From the NCBI GenBank assembly GCA_026417195.1, contig JAOADS010000004.1:1-27959 (forward strand): a DNA stretch of 27,959 nucleotides, read 5' to 3'. This document shows, piece after piece, positions 14,427 to 23,163 of this stretch. Both the position numbers and the translations under genes were made by a program. This DNA is from Ignavibacteria bacterium (GTDB lineage Bacteria > Bacteroidota > Ignavibacteria > Tepidaquicellales > OLB5). The stretch's first letter is position 1, and each line of letters opens with the position of its first letter. The notes below the pieces were generated by a model, which had not been told where the DNA came from, did no database searches, and worked only from the letters and a program-made list of their open reading frames with translations.

Positions 14427-15902
14427 TCACTTAACCAATACAGTTCTTACTGTATGATAATATCCGTTTGATGACAATCTGATGAAGTAAATTCCGCTTG
14501 GATAGTCAGCAGCATCCCATTTCACTTCGTAGTAACCTCGCAGGTAATACTTATTGTCTATTAACCTTTGCAGTTCTCTTCCAGTGCAATCAAACAATGA
14601 AAGTGTGATATCTGCATCTGATGAAAGTTCAAATCTGATATTAGTAACTGAATTAAACGGATTGGGATAACTCTGGTGTAAAATAAATTCAGAAGGTACG
14701 TTAACACCTGAGGAACCAATATTAAGCGTACTGACAGTTCTTACAGCCAGATAGAGATTAGTAGAGTTCAGAGTATCCTTACTGAATACAAGCCAGAATC
14801 TGATATCAAATGGTGAGATATAAACTCCCCTCCCCACAGTCAGTACGCTATGAGCGGACGAATCTCCAAGATGCCAGACAAGCTGATTATCTGAAGCGAT
14901 CCATGAACCTGATGCTGATTTTTTTATGAAGGCACCAAGTGGACTTATCTGGGAAAATAAATTAACTGAAGCAAAGGAACCGGAATATGAGGAATTATCA
15001 TAAGAAGGTTCGTTTACAAGTGTTTCCTGATATTTATAACCGGAATTCAGCTCAATTGAAGTTCTGTAAATTCCTTTTCTTCCGCTTCTGTCTGAAGTAA
15101 AGGTAAGATAAATAGCTCCTCCAGAATAGCTTGATAAGAAACCATTGATTTTGTTATTACCTAAAAAAGCTGCGGTATCGTGGACTGTCCAGGGCTCAGC
15201 ATTTCTTTTTCTGGTAAACATTATCACTGTCTGAGTTGCGGAAATCCTTTTCTCATAAGCAACTATAATTGAATGACCAAGACTGTCTGATTTATAGTAT
15301 GATATAAATGGGTTAATGCAAATCATAGGTTCATTGGATGTAAGGTTCGAATCAGCAAACCATTGACCATTCAGATATCTTTTGAAATGTATATCTCCGT
15401 TTTCAGTCTGATATACCAGGGCAAAATGATTTGAATCCACCGCACATATTTTAGGATTCAGTTTATTTTGCGGAGTTACTACTATAGGAAACTCTGTCCC
15501 CCAGCCTTCTGCTTCGGTGAAAATATTTCCGTTAATGTTCCATATCCCGTTATTCTTTGATTGCCAGACTGCCATGGCTTTTCTGATTCGTCGTATATAA
15601 CATTGACAGGTAAAGTAATCAATTGCCGGATTTATGTTTTCGCCGGAGATTGAGGAGAGTTGCATTGCTGAATCAATTAATCCGTCTGTTGATACTTTTA
15701 GTGTATATATCTGAGAGCCGGAAGTAAACATTCGCTGGAAAACCAAAAACTCAAACAATATTCTGCTGTGATTAAACGAGGGCTGGACTCCGAAGGCTGG
15801 GTTTTTATCTGTGTAAGGCGAATTTATCTTTATAACGTTCTGCCACTGAGAATTAATCTCTGCTGAAAGAAGAAAAACAAATAAACAGTAAATCTGTTTC
15901 AT
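14427..15902 (-). CDS. Secreted protein with T9SS type A C-terminal sorting domain
   Basis: A 491-residue exported protein. It has a signal peptide (about residues 1-19, MKQIYCLFVFLLSAEINSQ). The middle (20-400) is rich in short beta strands and aromatic/Ser/Asn residues, without a domain I recognise; recurring phrases about 50-70 residues apart suggest a beta-propeller or beta-sandwich. The last 91 residues, from about 401, are a clear T9SS sorting domain: SEFILHQSYPNPFNS, ITLSLFDCTGRELQRL, YPSGIYFIRL and a basic, hydrophobic end. The protein should pass the outer membrane by T9SS and be released or anchored at the surface. It is the last gene of the long minus-strand run, 30 nt after rlmN. 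Confidence 0.88.
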   Translation of the reverse strand: MKQIYCLFVFLLSAEINSQWQNVIKINSPYTDKNPAFGVQPSFNHSRILFEFLVFQRMFTSGSQIYTLKVSTDGLIDSAMQLSSISGENINPAIDYFTCQCYIRRIRKAMAVWQSKNNGIWNINGNIFTEAEGWGTEFPIVVTPQNKLNPKICAVDSNHFALVYQTENGDIHFKRYLNGQWFADSNLTSNEPMICINPFISYYKSDSLGHSIIVAYEKRISATQTVIMFTRKRNAEPWTVHDTAAFLGNNKINGFLSSYSGGAIYLTFTSDRSGRKGIYRTSIELNSGYKYQETLVNEPSYDNSSYSGSFASVNLFSQISPLGAFIKKSASGSWIASDNQLVWHLGDSSAHSVLTVGRGVYISPFDIRFWLVFSKDTLNSTNLYLAVRTVSTLNIGSSGVNVPSEFILHQSYPNPFNSVTNIRFELSSDADITLSLFDCTGRELQRLIDNKYYLRGYYEVKWDAADYPSGIYFIRLSSNGYYHTVRTVLVK

Positions 15903-15932
15903 AGTCTAAAATAAGACTTTGATGTTTCATAA

Positions 15933-17000
15933 TCAATGATTAACTGTTACTGCCTGCTGTAGTTGCCCGCAGCCAGCGTTTATATCTATTCCTCTTCTTA
16001 CCCTGAGGGTATTCGGAATACCTGCCTTATTCAGAATTTCTCTGAACTTATCAATCCGTTTCTGGTCAGATTCTCTTCCATCATATCCAGATGTAGGATT
16101 CAGAGGAATGAAATTCACATGACATAGCAATCCTTTTAATAACCTGACTAACTCATGAGCCTGAGAGGGAATGTCGTTTACATTATCAATGAGAGCCCAT
16201 TCGAAAGTAATTCTTCTTCTGGTTTTATCAACATAATATCTGCATGCATCTATCAGAGTTTCCAGGGGATAACGCTTGTTTATGGGGAGCATGGTTTCCC
16301 TTAACTCATCAGTTGCAGCATGAAGAGATACAGCAAGGTTTACCTGTCTTTTCTCATCAGCAAATCTTTTAATCATTGGTACTATACCAACTGTACTTAT
16401 TGTTATCCTTCTTGCTCCGAAATTAAAGCCAAGAGGGTCTGTTAATCTGTCAACAGCCTTCATTACTTCGTCATAATTTGCAAACGGTTCACCCATACCC
16501 ATGAAGACGAGATTTGTTAGCTTTTCGTTTTCTTTTCTTAAAATTCTTTCAAAAAAAATCACCTGTTCAATTATCTCACCTGATGAAATGTTTCTCTGAA
16601 ATCCCCCCTGTCCTGTTGCACAAAATGTACATCCAAGTGCGCAACCGGCCTGTGTGGAGATGCATGCTGTATTTCTGCTACTGTATTTCATCAGAACAGT
16701 TTCAATCTGTGCTGGTTTTGGTGAATTCAGTAATGGAAGACTGAATAATATTTTACGTGTGTTTCTGTCTGAAGATACTAAATCAGATAGTGGTTTGAGA
16801 GATGAGAAACGAATTTCAGAATCAAGTATTGGTCTCAGAGCTGAAGGAATGTTTGACATCTCAGCAAATGATGAATAAAGATTCCTGTAAACATTTTCAT
16901 ATATCTGGCTTGCTCGGAATTTTCTTTCACCAAAGGAAAGGATCAGGGAAGTTAAATCCTCCAGAGATAAATCAAACAGATAAGGCTTCAGCTTATCCAT
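15933..17000 (-). CDS. rlmN: Dual-specificity 23S rRNA A2503 / tRNA A37 C2-methyltransferase RlmN
   Basis: A 355-residue radical SAM enzyme. The 4Fe-4S motif CxxxCxxC is CALGCTFC (C120, C124, C127). The cysteine that receives the methyl group in the RlmN mechanism corresponds to C344 in INAGCGQL, and C113 in TACISTQAG is the other catalytic cysteine. GMGEPFANYD (168-177) is the SAM-binding GEP-type motif, and LAVSLHAATDELR matches the family. It methylates C2 of A2503 in 23S rRNA and, in characterised members, A37 of some tRNAs. ATG start; it lies 17 nt after the arginase gene. Confidence 0.96.
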   Translation of the reverse strand: MDKLKPYLFDLSLEDLTSLILSFGERKFRASQIYENVYRNLYSSFAEMSNIPSALRPILDSEIRFSSLKPLSDLVSSDRNTRKILFSLPLLNSPKPAQIETVLMKYSSRNTACISTQAGCALGCTFCATGQGGFQRNISSGEIIEQVIFFERILRKENEKLTNLVFMGMGEPFANYDEVMKAVDRLTDPLGFNFGARRITISTVGIVPMIKRFADEKRQVNLAVSLHAATDELRETMLPINKRYPLETLIDACRYYVDKTRRRITFEWALIDNVNDIPSQAHELVRLLKGLLCHVNFIPLNPTSGYDGRESDQKRIDKFREILNKAGIPNTLRVRRGIDINAGCGQLQQAVTVNH

Positions 17001-17017
17001 GTTGAGATATAAGCAGA

Positions 17018-17983
17018 TTAGTCGTAAAGAATGGATTTCCCGAGAGCTGAACCGATAAGGTCAACTGCAAGTTCTGCAGTTTCATTTTTTGTGTCAAGTA
17101 TAGGATTCACTTCAAGCATTTCAAGTGAATTCATACATCCGCAGTCTGCAACCATTTCCATTATCACTGAAGCTTCGCGGTAAGTAAGTCCTCCTTCTAC
17201 AGGAGTTCCTACACCACTTGCATAATCCGGGTCTACTCCGTCCAGATCAAAACTTACATGTATATGATCAACATCATTTTTAAAGTCATTCAGAACCCTT
17301 GCAATTATACGGGTAACCCCCTGTTTATCAACATCTGTCATGGTGTAAACCTGCATTCCTTTGTCACGGAAATTTTTTACTGTTACGGCTTCTTCAGGAT
17401 CAACGTCCCTTATACCTATGAGAGCTGCATTTTCCGGAAGTACTTTAGGTGCAAATCCACCAAGTTTTACTAGTCTTCTGTCACCTATACCAAGCGAAGC
17501 AGCCAGAGGCATTCCATGAATGTTTCCGGAAGGAGTGGTCTCATGAGTATTCATGTCTGCATGTGCATCTATCCATATAACTCCAAGTGTCTTACCTCTT
17601 TTCCTGCAATAACTCGCTATTCCTGTAATGCTTCCGAGTGCAGTTGCGTGGTCACCGCCTAATATTAAAGGGAAATAGTCTTTGTTAAGTAAGTGTTCTA
17701 CCTTTCTGGCGAGAATTTTAGAAGTTCTTACTATTTCAGGCAGATATTTAAGCTTCGGATCTCTTATTGTCAGAGTTTCTGAACCCTCAACATATATATC
17801 TCCGAAGTCTTTGACTTTATAACCCATGCTTTCAAGTTTCCTTTCTAACTGAGCATATCTGAGAGCTGAAGGTCCCATATCAACTCCTCTTCTGTCAGCC
17901 CCCAGATCCATAGGGAATCCGATTATACCAATTTTTTTATTTTTTCTGACAGGCAAGTAAATTTTCTGATAATTTACATGCAA
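17018..17983 (-). CDS. rocF: Arginase (ureohydrolase family)
   Basis: The 321-residue protein has all six Mn-binding residues of ureohydrolases: H112 in GGDHATALG, D139, H141 and D143 in IDAHADMNT, and D246 and D248 in SFDLDGVDPD. The segment SGNIHGMPLAASLG (152-165) and GVGTPVEGGLTYRE are typical of arginase rather than agmatinase, so hydrolysis of arginine to ornithine and urea is the likely reaction; formiminoglutamase is less likely. The apparent start is TTG at 17983, since no in-frame ATG precedes the first beta strand. There is a 51-nt gap after the crotonase gene and rlmN follows after 17 nt. Confidence 0.92.
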   Translation of the reverse strand: MHVNYQKIYLPVRKNKKIGIIGFPMDLGADRRGVDMGPSALRYAQLERKLESMGYKVKDFGDIYVEGSETLTIRDPKLKYLPEIVRTSKILARKVEHLLNKDYFPLILGGDHATALGSITGIASYCRKRGKTLGVIWIDAHADMNTHETTPSGNIHGMPLAASLGIGDRRLVKLGGFAPKVLPENAALIGIRDVDPEEAVTVKNFRDKGMQVYTMTDVDKQGVTRIIARVLNDFKNDVDHIHVSFDLDGVDPDYASGVGTPVEGGLTYREASVIMEMVADCGCMNSLEMLEVNPILDTKNETAELAVDLIGSALGKSILYD

Positions 17984-18034
17984 TATAGTTTTTGTTATTG
18001 ACAGATATAAGGGAGATAAATGGAACTACAGAAA

Positions 18035-18802
18035 CTACCTGTTCTTTTTCAGGAACTCACTTACTCCCTTTTTACAGTCCGGCGTCATACGTGTAATAGC
18101 ATTAAGATCGCATGCATATTCAAGAGCTTTTTCAAAATCCATACCTGAAATGTTGCTGAACAACTCTTTTGTTAATCTGAGGGAACTGGATGAATTTTTC
18201 TTTAACATTTTACACAGTTCATCAACTTTATCGTTCAGTTCAGGTGAATTTACACAGTAATTAATCAAACCTATCTTTCTGGCTTCTTCAGCATCAATCA
18301 TACGGGCAGTGAGGAGTAAATCCTTTGCAGCAGTTTCAGTAACTCTTTTCAGAAGAAATAACATAACTATGGCAGGTATGAATCCGATTTTTACTTCTGT
18401 ATATCCAAACCTTGCAGTTTCATCTGCAACTATTATATCACATGCAGTGGCAATCCCGCACCCGCCTGCAAGACAATATCCCTGAACCTTTGCAATAACA
18501 GGCTTTGAGCAGTTATATATGGCAAGAAGCATATCTCTGAACTTTCTTGAATCTTGCTTGTTCTGAAGTATATCATATTCGGAAATTTCCCTAAGATAAT
18601 CAAGATAAAGCCCAGAGCAGAAGTTACCGCCTGAGCCGGTTATGACTATCACCCTGATATCTTCGTTATGAGAAAAATCATTTATTATATTTGTGAGATT
18701 TTCTATCAGTTCTCTGTCCAGTGAATTCATTTTCTCTGGTCTGTTTAGCAGGATTTCAACAACGCCGTCTTCAACTTTGTACAGGATGTTTTTAAGTCCC
18801 AT
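18035..18802 (-). CDS. Enoyl-CoA hydratase/isomerase (crotonase) family protein
   Basis: A 255-residue crotonase-fold protein. GGNFCSGLYLDYL (58-70) and YCLAGGCGIATACD (109-122) form the oxyanion hole and CoA-binding parts. Of the two catalytic glutamates of classical enoyl-CoA hydratase, the second is kept (E136 in GYTEVKIGFIP), while the first is replaced by Gly (G116). This pattern is seen in some branches such as methylglutaconyl-CoA hydratase-like and isomerase-like members, so the exact substrate is open. It may serve fatty-acid or branched-chain amino-acid catabolism in the cytoplasm. ATG start, 20 nt after the ROK kinase gene. Confidence 0.87.
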   Translation of the reverse strand: MGLKNILYKVEDGVVEILLNRPEKMNSLDRELIENLTNIINDFSHNEDIRVIVITGSGGNFCSGLYLDYLREISEYDILQNKQDSRKFRDMLLAIYNCSKPVIAKVQGYCLAGGCGIATACDIIVADETARFGYTEVKIGFIPAIVMLFLLKRVTETAAKDLLLTARMIDAEEARKIGLINYCVNSPELNDKVDELCKMLKKNSSSSLRLTKELFSNISGMDFEKALEYACDLNAITRMTPDCKKGVSEFLKKNR

Positions 18803-18822
18803 ATTTCTGAATGATTAAATTA

Positions 18823-19752
18823 TTATTGAAAACATAAACCCGCAGCTCCTAAGAGTCCTGCATTATCTCCCACTGAAGATTTCAGGACATGAAAACTATT
18901 AGCTATTGTCTTAAGAGCTCTGTTCTTTATTGTTTTTTTACATTCACTTATAAAGAAAGGAAATGCATTGGCTATTCCGCCTCCCAGAACTGCAACTCTC
19001 ATGTCCATAAGGTTAAAGTAATTCACGAGTCCTACTCCAAGGTAAAATCCGTACTTCCTGAATAGGGATTTTGCAGTCTTATTACCTTCTGAAGCCATAA
19101 CAGTAAGTCTGTCAAAATCTATTCTTCTGCCTAACTGGTTTAATTTATCTCTGTTGTGTTTAAGAAAATAGTTTCTTCCTATGTAAGCTTCAACAGCTCC
19201 GGGATTTCCTCCAAGACATTCAGGACCATTGAAATTAATTGTCATCATGCCAAATTCACCTGCTCCGTTAGTTTCTCCCCTGTATATTTTACCGTCTATT
19301 ATAATAGCTCCACCTATACCGGTTCCAAGTGTAAGAAAAATGAAATTTCTATACTTTTTCCCCTGACCGAAATAAATTTCGGCAAGTCCTGCGCAATTTG
19401 CATCGTTGTCAACTTCTACCGGAATTGAAAATAATTTTTCCAGTTTTCCTTTAAGGTTAACCTCCTTCCAGTTCCTGAAATTAGGTGGATATTTTACAAT
19501 TCCGTCTGAAACTATGCCCGGTGCTCCTATTCCGATTGCATTAATTCTTACACTTTTCTTTCTTATAAGGTTGTTGATACACTTTTCTATCTGTGAAATA
19601 ACTTTACCCGGAGAATCCTGAGAACATGAAACCGTTTTATATTTTTTAATTACGTTACCTTTGTAATCAACAAGACCGGCCTTGATAAACGTACCACCAA
19701 GATCAATCCCTATATAATGTCCTTCGCCGTATTTTGAAACTATGGTTATCAT
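18823..19752 (-). CDS. ROK-family sugar kinase, zinc motif largely lost
   Basis: A 309-residue kinase of the ROK (repressor/ORF/kinase) family, probably glucokinase or another hexose kinase. The phosphate-1 motif is GIDLGGTFIKAGLVD (15-29), the catalytic Asp is D117 in VDNDANCAG, and the phosphate-2 segment is TLGTGIGGAII (141-151). ROK proteins usually bind zinc through a His and three Cys in GHMT...CxCGxxGCxE. Here the region reads GEFGMMT (165-171) and CLGGNPGAVEAY (179-190), so the His is Met169 and two of the three Cys are Gly181 and Ala186. There is no helix-turn-helix domain, so it is a kinase rather than a repressor. It overlaps rarA by four bases. Confidence 0.9.
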   Translation of the reverse strand: MITIVSKYGEGHYIGIDLGGTFIKAGLVDYKGNVIKKYKTVSCSQDSPGKVISQIEKCINNLIRKKSVRINAIGIGAPGIVSDGIVKYPPNFRNWKEVNLKGKLEKLFSIPVEVDNDANCAGLAEIYFGQGKKYRNFIFLTLGTGIGGAIIIDGKIYRGETNGAGEFGMMTINFNGPECLGGNPGAVEAYIGRNYFLKHNRDKLNQLGRRIDFDRLTVMASEGNKTAKSLFRKYGFYLGVGLVNYFNLMDMRVAVLGGGIANAFPFFISECKKTIKNRALKTIANSFHVLKSSVGDNAGLLGAAGLCFQ

Positions 19753-21071
19753 ATTTTTTTATTCCGCCACCAGCTGATCAGTCGTTTTCTTATAATGGAT
19801 TCTTCTCCCGAATTACCCGGTTTGTAATATATTCTGTCTTTAAGTTCATCCGGCAGATATTGCTGATTTACATATTTTCCTTCAAAGTCGTGAGGGTAAA
19901 GATAATTCTTTCCGTAACCAATCTGCTTCATCAGGGTAGTCGGGGCATTCCTCAGGTGAACAGGTACCGGTAAAGCTCCATTTTCTTCTATATCTTTCTT
20001 TGCCTCAACTATAGCTATGTATGATGAATTGCTTTTAGGACATGAAGCAAGGTAGATTGCAGTCTGTGACAGAACTAGCTGGGCTTCAGGCATACCTATG
20101 TAATCAACTGCTGTAAAGCATGAAACTGCCAGAGTTAAAGCCATTGGTTCTGCATTGCCTATGTCTTCTGAAGCAAGTATTATCATGCGTCTTGCAATGA
20201 ACTTAGGATCTTCTCCTCCTTCAAGCATTCTTGCAAGCCAGTAAACGGCAGCATCTGGATCTCCGCCGCGTACAGACTTTATGAAAGCAGATATCAGGTT
20301 ATAGTGTTCCTCAGCATTTTTATCGTAACGTATGTAATTTTTCTGGAATGTTTCGCTTATTAACTCACGCGTTATGACAATTTTACCATCTTCGGATGGC
20401 TTTGCTGATTTTATTGCCAATTCAAGACCATTTAGTAGTTTTCTCCCATCACCCCCGGAAAAATAAATAAGAGCATCTCTGTCCGTAATTTCTATATTCA
20501 TCTCTCTTAATATCATGTCTTCTCTGGTAGCCCTATCTACCAATCTATTTAAATCTTCATAGTTCAGTTCATTCAGCGTGTATACTCTACATCTCGAAAG
20601 AAGCGGAGATATTACTTCAAATGAAGGGTTCTCTGTAGTGGCTCCAATCAGGATAATGCTGCCGGATTCAACTGAATGCAAGAGTGAATCCTGCTGAGCT
20701 TTATTGAACCTGTGAATTTCGTCAATAAATACCACTGTTTTCTTCGAACGAAACTTCAGGTTGTAATCAGCTTTTTCAATAGCAGTCCTGACTTCCTTTA
20801 CACCTGAGTTAACCGCCGAAAGACTTATGAAATCTGCATCAAGGCTGCCTGCTATCATGAGTGCAAGCGTTGTTTTACCTGTGCCGGGTGGTCCCCAGAG
20901 TATCATTGAGACTGCATCTTTCCTTTCAATCATAAGTCTCAGAGGTTTACCGGGACCTGTAAGATGTTCCTGTCCTACAAAACCATTAAGTGAAGCGGGT
21001 CGTAATCTTTCAGCAAGGGGAGAAAGTGGAGAATCTTTTTCAGATTTATTATCTTTTTCAAACAGTTCCAA
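19749..21071 (-). CDS. rarA: Replication-associated recombination protein A (RarA/MgsA), AAA+ ATPase
   Basis: A 440-residue clamp-loader-like AAA+ ATPase that acts at stalled replication forks. It has PLAERLRPASLNGFVGQEHL (18-37), Walker A GPPGTGKTT (60-68), Walker B VVFIDEIHRFNK (113-124), sensor 1 GATTENPS (143-150) and the arginine-finger region SPLLSRCRVY (155-164). The C-terminal tetramerisation part includes GGDPDAAVYWLARMLEGGED and the typical PVPVHLRNAPT. The apparent start is TTG at 21071: two codons upstream there is an in-frame TAA, and the LFE motif after the start is usual for the family. It is 75 nt from the FtsB-like gene and overlaps the ROK kinase. Confidence 0.95.
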   Translation of the reverse strand: MELFEKDNKSEKDSPLSPLAERLRPASLNGFVGQEHLTGPGKPLRLMIERKDAVSMILWGPPGTGKTTLALMIAGSLDADFISLSAVNSGVKEVRTAIEKADYNLKFRSKKTVVFIDEIHRFNKAQQDSLLHSVESGSIILIGATTENPSFEVISPLLSRCRVYTLNELNYEDLNRLVDRATREDMILREMNIEITDRDALIYFSGGDGRKLLNGLELAIKSAKPSEDGKIVITRELISETFQKNYIRYDKNAEEHYNLISAFIKSVRGGDPDAAVYWLARMLEGGEDPKFIARRMIILASEDIGNAEPMALTLAVSCFTAVDYIGMPEAQLVLSQTAIYLASCPKSNSSYIAIVEAKKDIEENGALPVPVHLRNAPTTLMKQIGYGKNYLYPHDFEGKYVNQQYLPDELKDRIYYKPGNSGEESIIRKRLISWWRNKKI

Positions 21072-21146
21072 GGTTTAATCTTTCATACAGAATTAGAAAT
21101 TCCTGTTCAATTTTTTCTGGAAACAATACCGGTAAGAAAACTTAAC

Positions 21147-21479
21147 TTATTTCGTTGTATCCACTACTATTTTATACATTTCTTCACCTTCCTTTATCAT
21201 TCCGTACTTTTCACGTGCTATCTTTTCAATTTTCCTATCTGAAGTTTTAATTTCATTTATTTCCTTTTCAAGTAATATAGTTTTTTCCTGTTCCTTTTTT
21301 AGTTTTTCTTTCAATTCCCTGTTCTCAACTTCAAGCTCATATCTCTGCAGGAGTCCTTTCTTCCCAAAGATAGCAAAACCAAACATGAAAGCAAAAAACA
21401 ATAATATCAGGAAAAGTCTTTTCCTTGAGACTATATATCTGAATATTACTCTCAAAAATTTATCTTCCTTCACGTTCAA
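21147..21479 (-). CDS. FtsB/DivIC-family septum formation initiator
   Basis: A 110-residue bitopic membrane protein. A short basic cytoplasmic part (1-20) is followed by one transmembrane helix (about 21-38), a coiled coil rich in Glu/Lys/Leu (about 44-80), and the family-typical end IEKIAREKYGMIKEGE (84-99). FtsB/DivIC pairs with FtsL and FtsQ/DivIB in the divisome and helps activate septal peptidoglycan synthesis. Position directly after ddl supports a cell-wall/division role. The start is either TTG at 21479 or GTG two codons later; no ATG exists before the membrane helix. Confidence 0.87.
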   Translation of the reverse strand: MNVKEDKFLRVIFRYIVSRKRLFLILLFFAFMFGFAIFGKKGLLQRYELEVENRELKEKLKKEQEKTILLEKEINEIKTSDRKIEKIAREKYGMIKEGEEMYKIVVDTTK

Positions 21480-21492
21480 AGATAAGAGAAAA

Positions 21493-22533
21493 TTAACTTA
21501 AACTTAATTCAATAATTTTCTTAACTAACCCGGGAAACGATATACCGGCTGCATGTGCAGATTTGGGAACAAGACTTAACTCTGTCATACCGGGGAGTGT
21601 GTTGATTTCCAAACATGAAATTTCACCTTCGGTGCTTAAACGAAAGTCAACTCTTGAATATACTCTGCAACCTAATGAATTGTGAGCTAAAAGGGCGAGC
21701 CTTTTCAGTTCATCAGATATTTCAGCGGGAAGTTCTGCAGGACAGATGTAATCTGTCATTCCTTTTGTGTATTTATGCTCATAGTCGTAGAATCCGTGTT
21801 TGGGTCTTATTTCAACTACCGGCAGAGCTTCTTCTCCGAGTATTCCAACTGTCAGTTCCTTCCCGTCTATATATCTTTCTATAATTATCCTGTCAGAATA
21901 AGCTGATGCTTTTTGAAAAGCTTCAGTTAAATTTTCTACATTATCTTCATATAGTATCGTAAGCCCTACGGTACTTCCTTCATCATTAGGCTTAACAACC
22001 AGAGGATAACCAAGAGATGTCCTGATATTATTGTTCAGAATATTGAAATATTCAGTTGAATATTCTCTTTTAACATCACGGTTTATCAAAAGCCATTCAG
22101 GAGTAGGAACTCCGTAATGTTTGAAGAATATTTTTGAAACATTCTTATCCATAGCCATAGCACTTGCTGTAACACCAGAGCCGGTATATTTCACTCCCCT
22201 CATCTCAAGCAGTGACTGGATTCTGCCATCTTCACCGAATTTACCGTGAAGAGCTATGAAAACTATGTCTGCATTATCAAAAAGTTCTGAATTTACAAAT
22301 TCAAGAGTTTTCCTGTTGTTATATTTTTTTAAATCTGAAGCAGAAGGGAAATCTCTGCTGATGTTTCTTTTCCCAAATATTACATTTTCATCGGGCTGCT
22401 CTTTTCCAAAAACCGGATCTGCAGCTCTCACATCGAAACCTGAATCCCTTAGAGCCATTAAAACAGACAATCCTGAAGCAAGAGATACTTCCCTTTCGGA
22501 GGAACTTCCTCCAGTGACAACAATTACCTTCAT
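21493..22533 (-). CDS. ddl: D-alanine--D-alanine ligase
   Basis: The 346-residue ATP-grasp enzyme joins two D-Ala for the peptidoglycan pentapeptide. Motifs in order: GGSSSEREVSLASG (8-21) with E14, HGKFGEDGRIQSLLE (96-110), YTGSGV (116-121), VVKPNDEGSTVGL (179-191), FYDYEHKYTKG (248-258) and the metal-binding CLEINTLPGMTE. Tyr in the FYDYE segment is typical of D-Ala-D-Ala ligases rather than D-Ala-D-Lac ligases. ATG start. Gaps are two bases from the class II aldolase gene (or its stop) and 13 nt to the FtsB-like gene, so it is in the operon. Confidence 0.96.
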   Translation of the reverse strand: MKVIVVTGGSSSEREVSLASGLSVLMALRDSGFDVRAADPVFGKEQPDENVIFGKRNISRDFPSASDLKKYNNRKTLEFVNSELFDNADIVFIALHGKFGEDGRIQSLLEMRGVKYTGSGVTASAMAMDKNVSKIFFKHYGVPTPEWLLINRDVKREYSTEYFNILNNNIRTSLGYPLVVKPNDEGSTVGLTILYEDNVENLTEAFQKASAYSDRIIIERYIDGKELTVGILGEEALPVVEIRPKHGFYDYEHKYTKGMTDYICPAELPAEISDELKRLALLAHNSLGCRVYSRVDFRLSTEGEISCLEINTLPGMTELSLVPKSAHAAGISFPGLVKKIIELSLS

Positions 22534-22535
22534 AG

Positions 22536-23156
22536 TTATTTTAATTTAATCCTGTCCAGTTTACCTATCTGCTGTTTATTTAACACCTTCTCACCTCCAA
22601 GCATACGTGCGTAAAAAATAATCTCTGCACACTGTTCAACTTTTTCAGTAAAATAAAATGCCTCTTCAAGTGTTTTGCCAAAGGTTACAAGTCCGTGATT
22701 TGAAAGTAAAACTGCATTGTATCGTTCAATTAGTTTACTTACTGAAGAGACTACTTCGTCTGTAGAAGGTGTTGCATACTTTGCAAGAGGTATTTTACCG
22801 AACGTGAGGTAAATTTCCGGTAAGACGACTTTATCAAGTCCTATTCCAGCCGTTGCAAAGGCTGTGGCAAATTTAGGATGGGTATGAATTACAGCATTTA
22901 CGTCTTTTCTTTTCCTGTAAACATAAAGATGCAATTTTATTTCAGTTGAAATATTTCCTTTACCTGATATTAATTTACCATTAATATCTGTTTTAATAAT
23001 GTCTGAATCAGTAATTTTACCTTTGCAGATACAAGAGCGTGTTGAAAGTATATAATTCTTCTTTGTACGTACGCTCAGGTTACCGTCTGTAGCTTTGACG
23101 AAACCATTTTTATAACAAAGTTTTGAATACTTAAGAAGATTTTCCCTGAGACCCAT
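22536..23156 (-). CDS. Class II aldolase/adducin family protein (FucA-like)
   Basis: Numbered from the ATG at 23156 the protein has 206 residues. The zinc triad is H91 and H93 in VIHTHPKFATAFA and H154 in LSNHGLVTFG; E72 in STEIKLHLYVY is the catalytic Glu. These spacings (19, 2 and 61) equal those of E. coli L-fuculose-1-phosphate aldolase, so a sugar-phosphate aldolase is favoured over methylthioribulose-1-phosphate dehydratase, but the substrate cannot be assigned. Gly/Asn in TDGNLSVR bind phosphate in relatives. An in-frame TTG at 23183 would add nine residues and overlap metF by 20 nt; the ATG, seven bases after the metF stop, seems better. metF upstream and ddl downstream are in the same operon. 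Confidence 0.85.
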   Translation of the reverse strand: MGLRENLLKYSKLCYKNGFVKATDGNLSVRTKKNYILSTRSCICKGKITDSDIIKTDINGKLISGKGNISTEIKLHLYVYRKRKDVNAVIHTHPKFATAFATAGIGLDKVVLPEIYLTFGKIPLAKYATPSTDEVVSSVSKLIERYNAVLLSNHGLVTFGKTLEEAFYFTEKVEQCAEIIFYARMLGGEKVLNKQQIGKLDRIKLK

Positions 23157-23163
23157 TTCAGGA

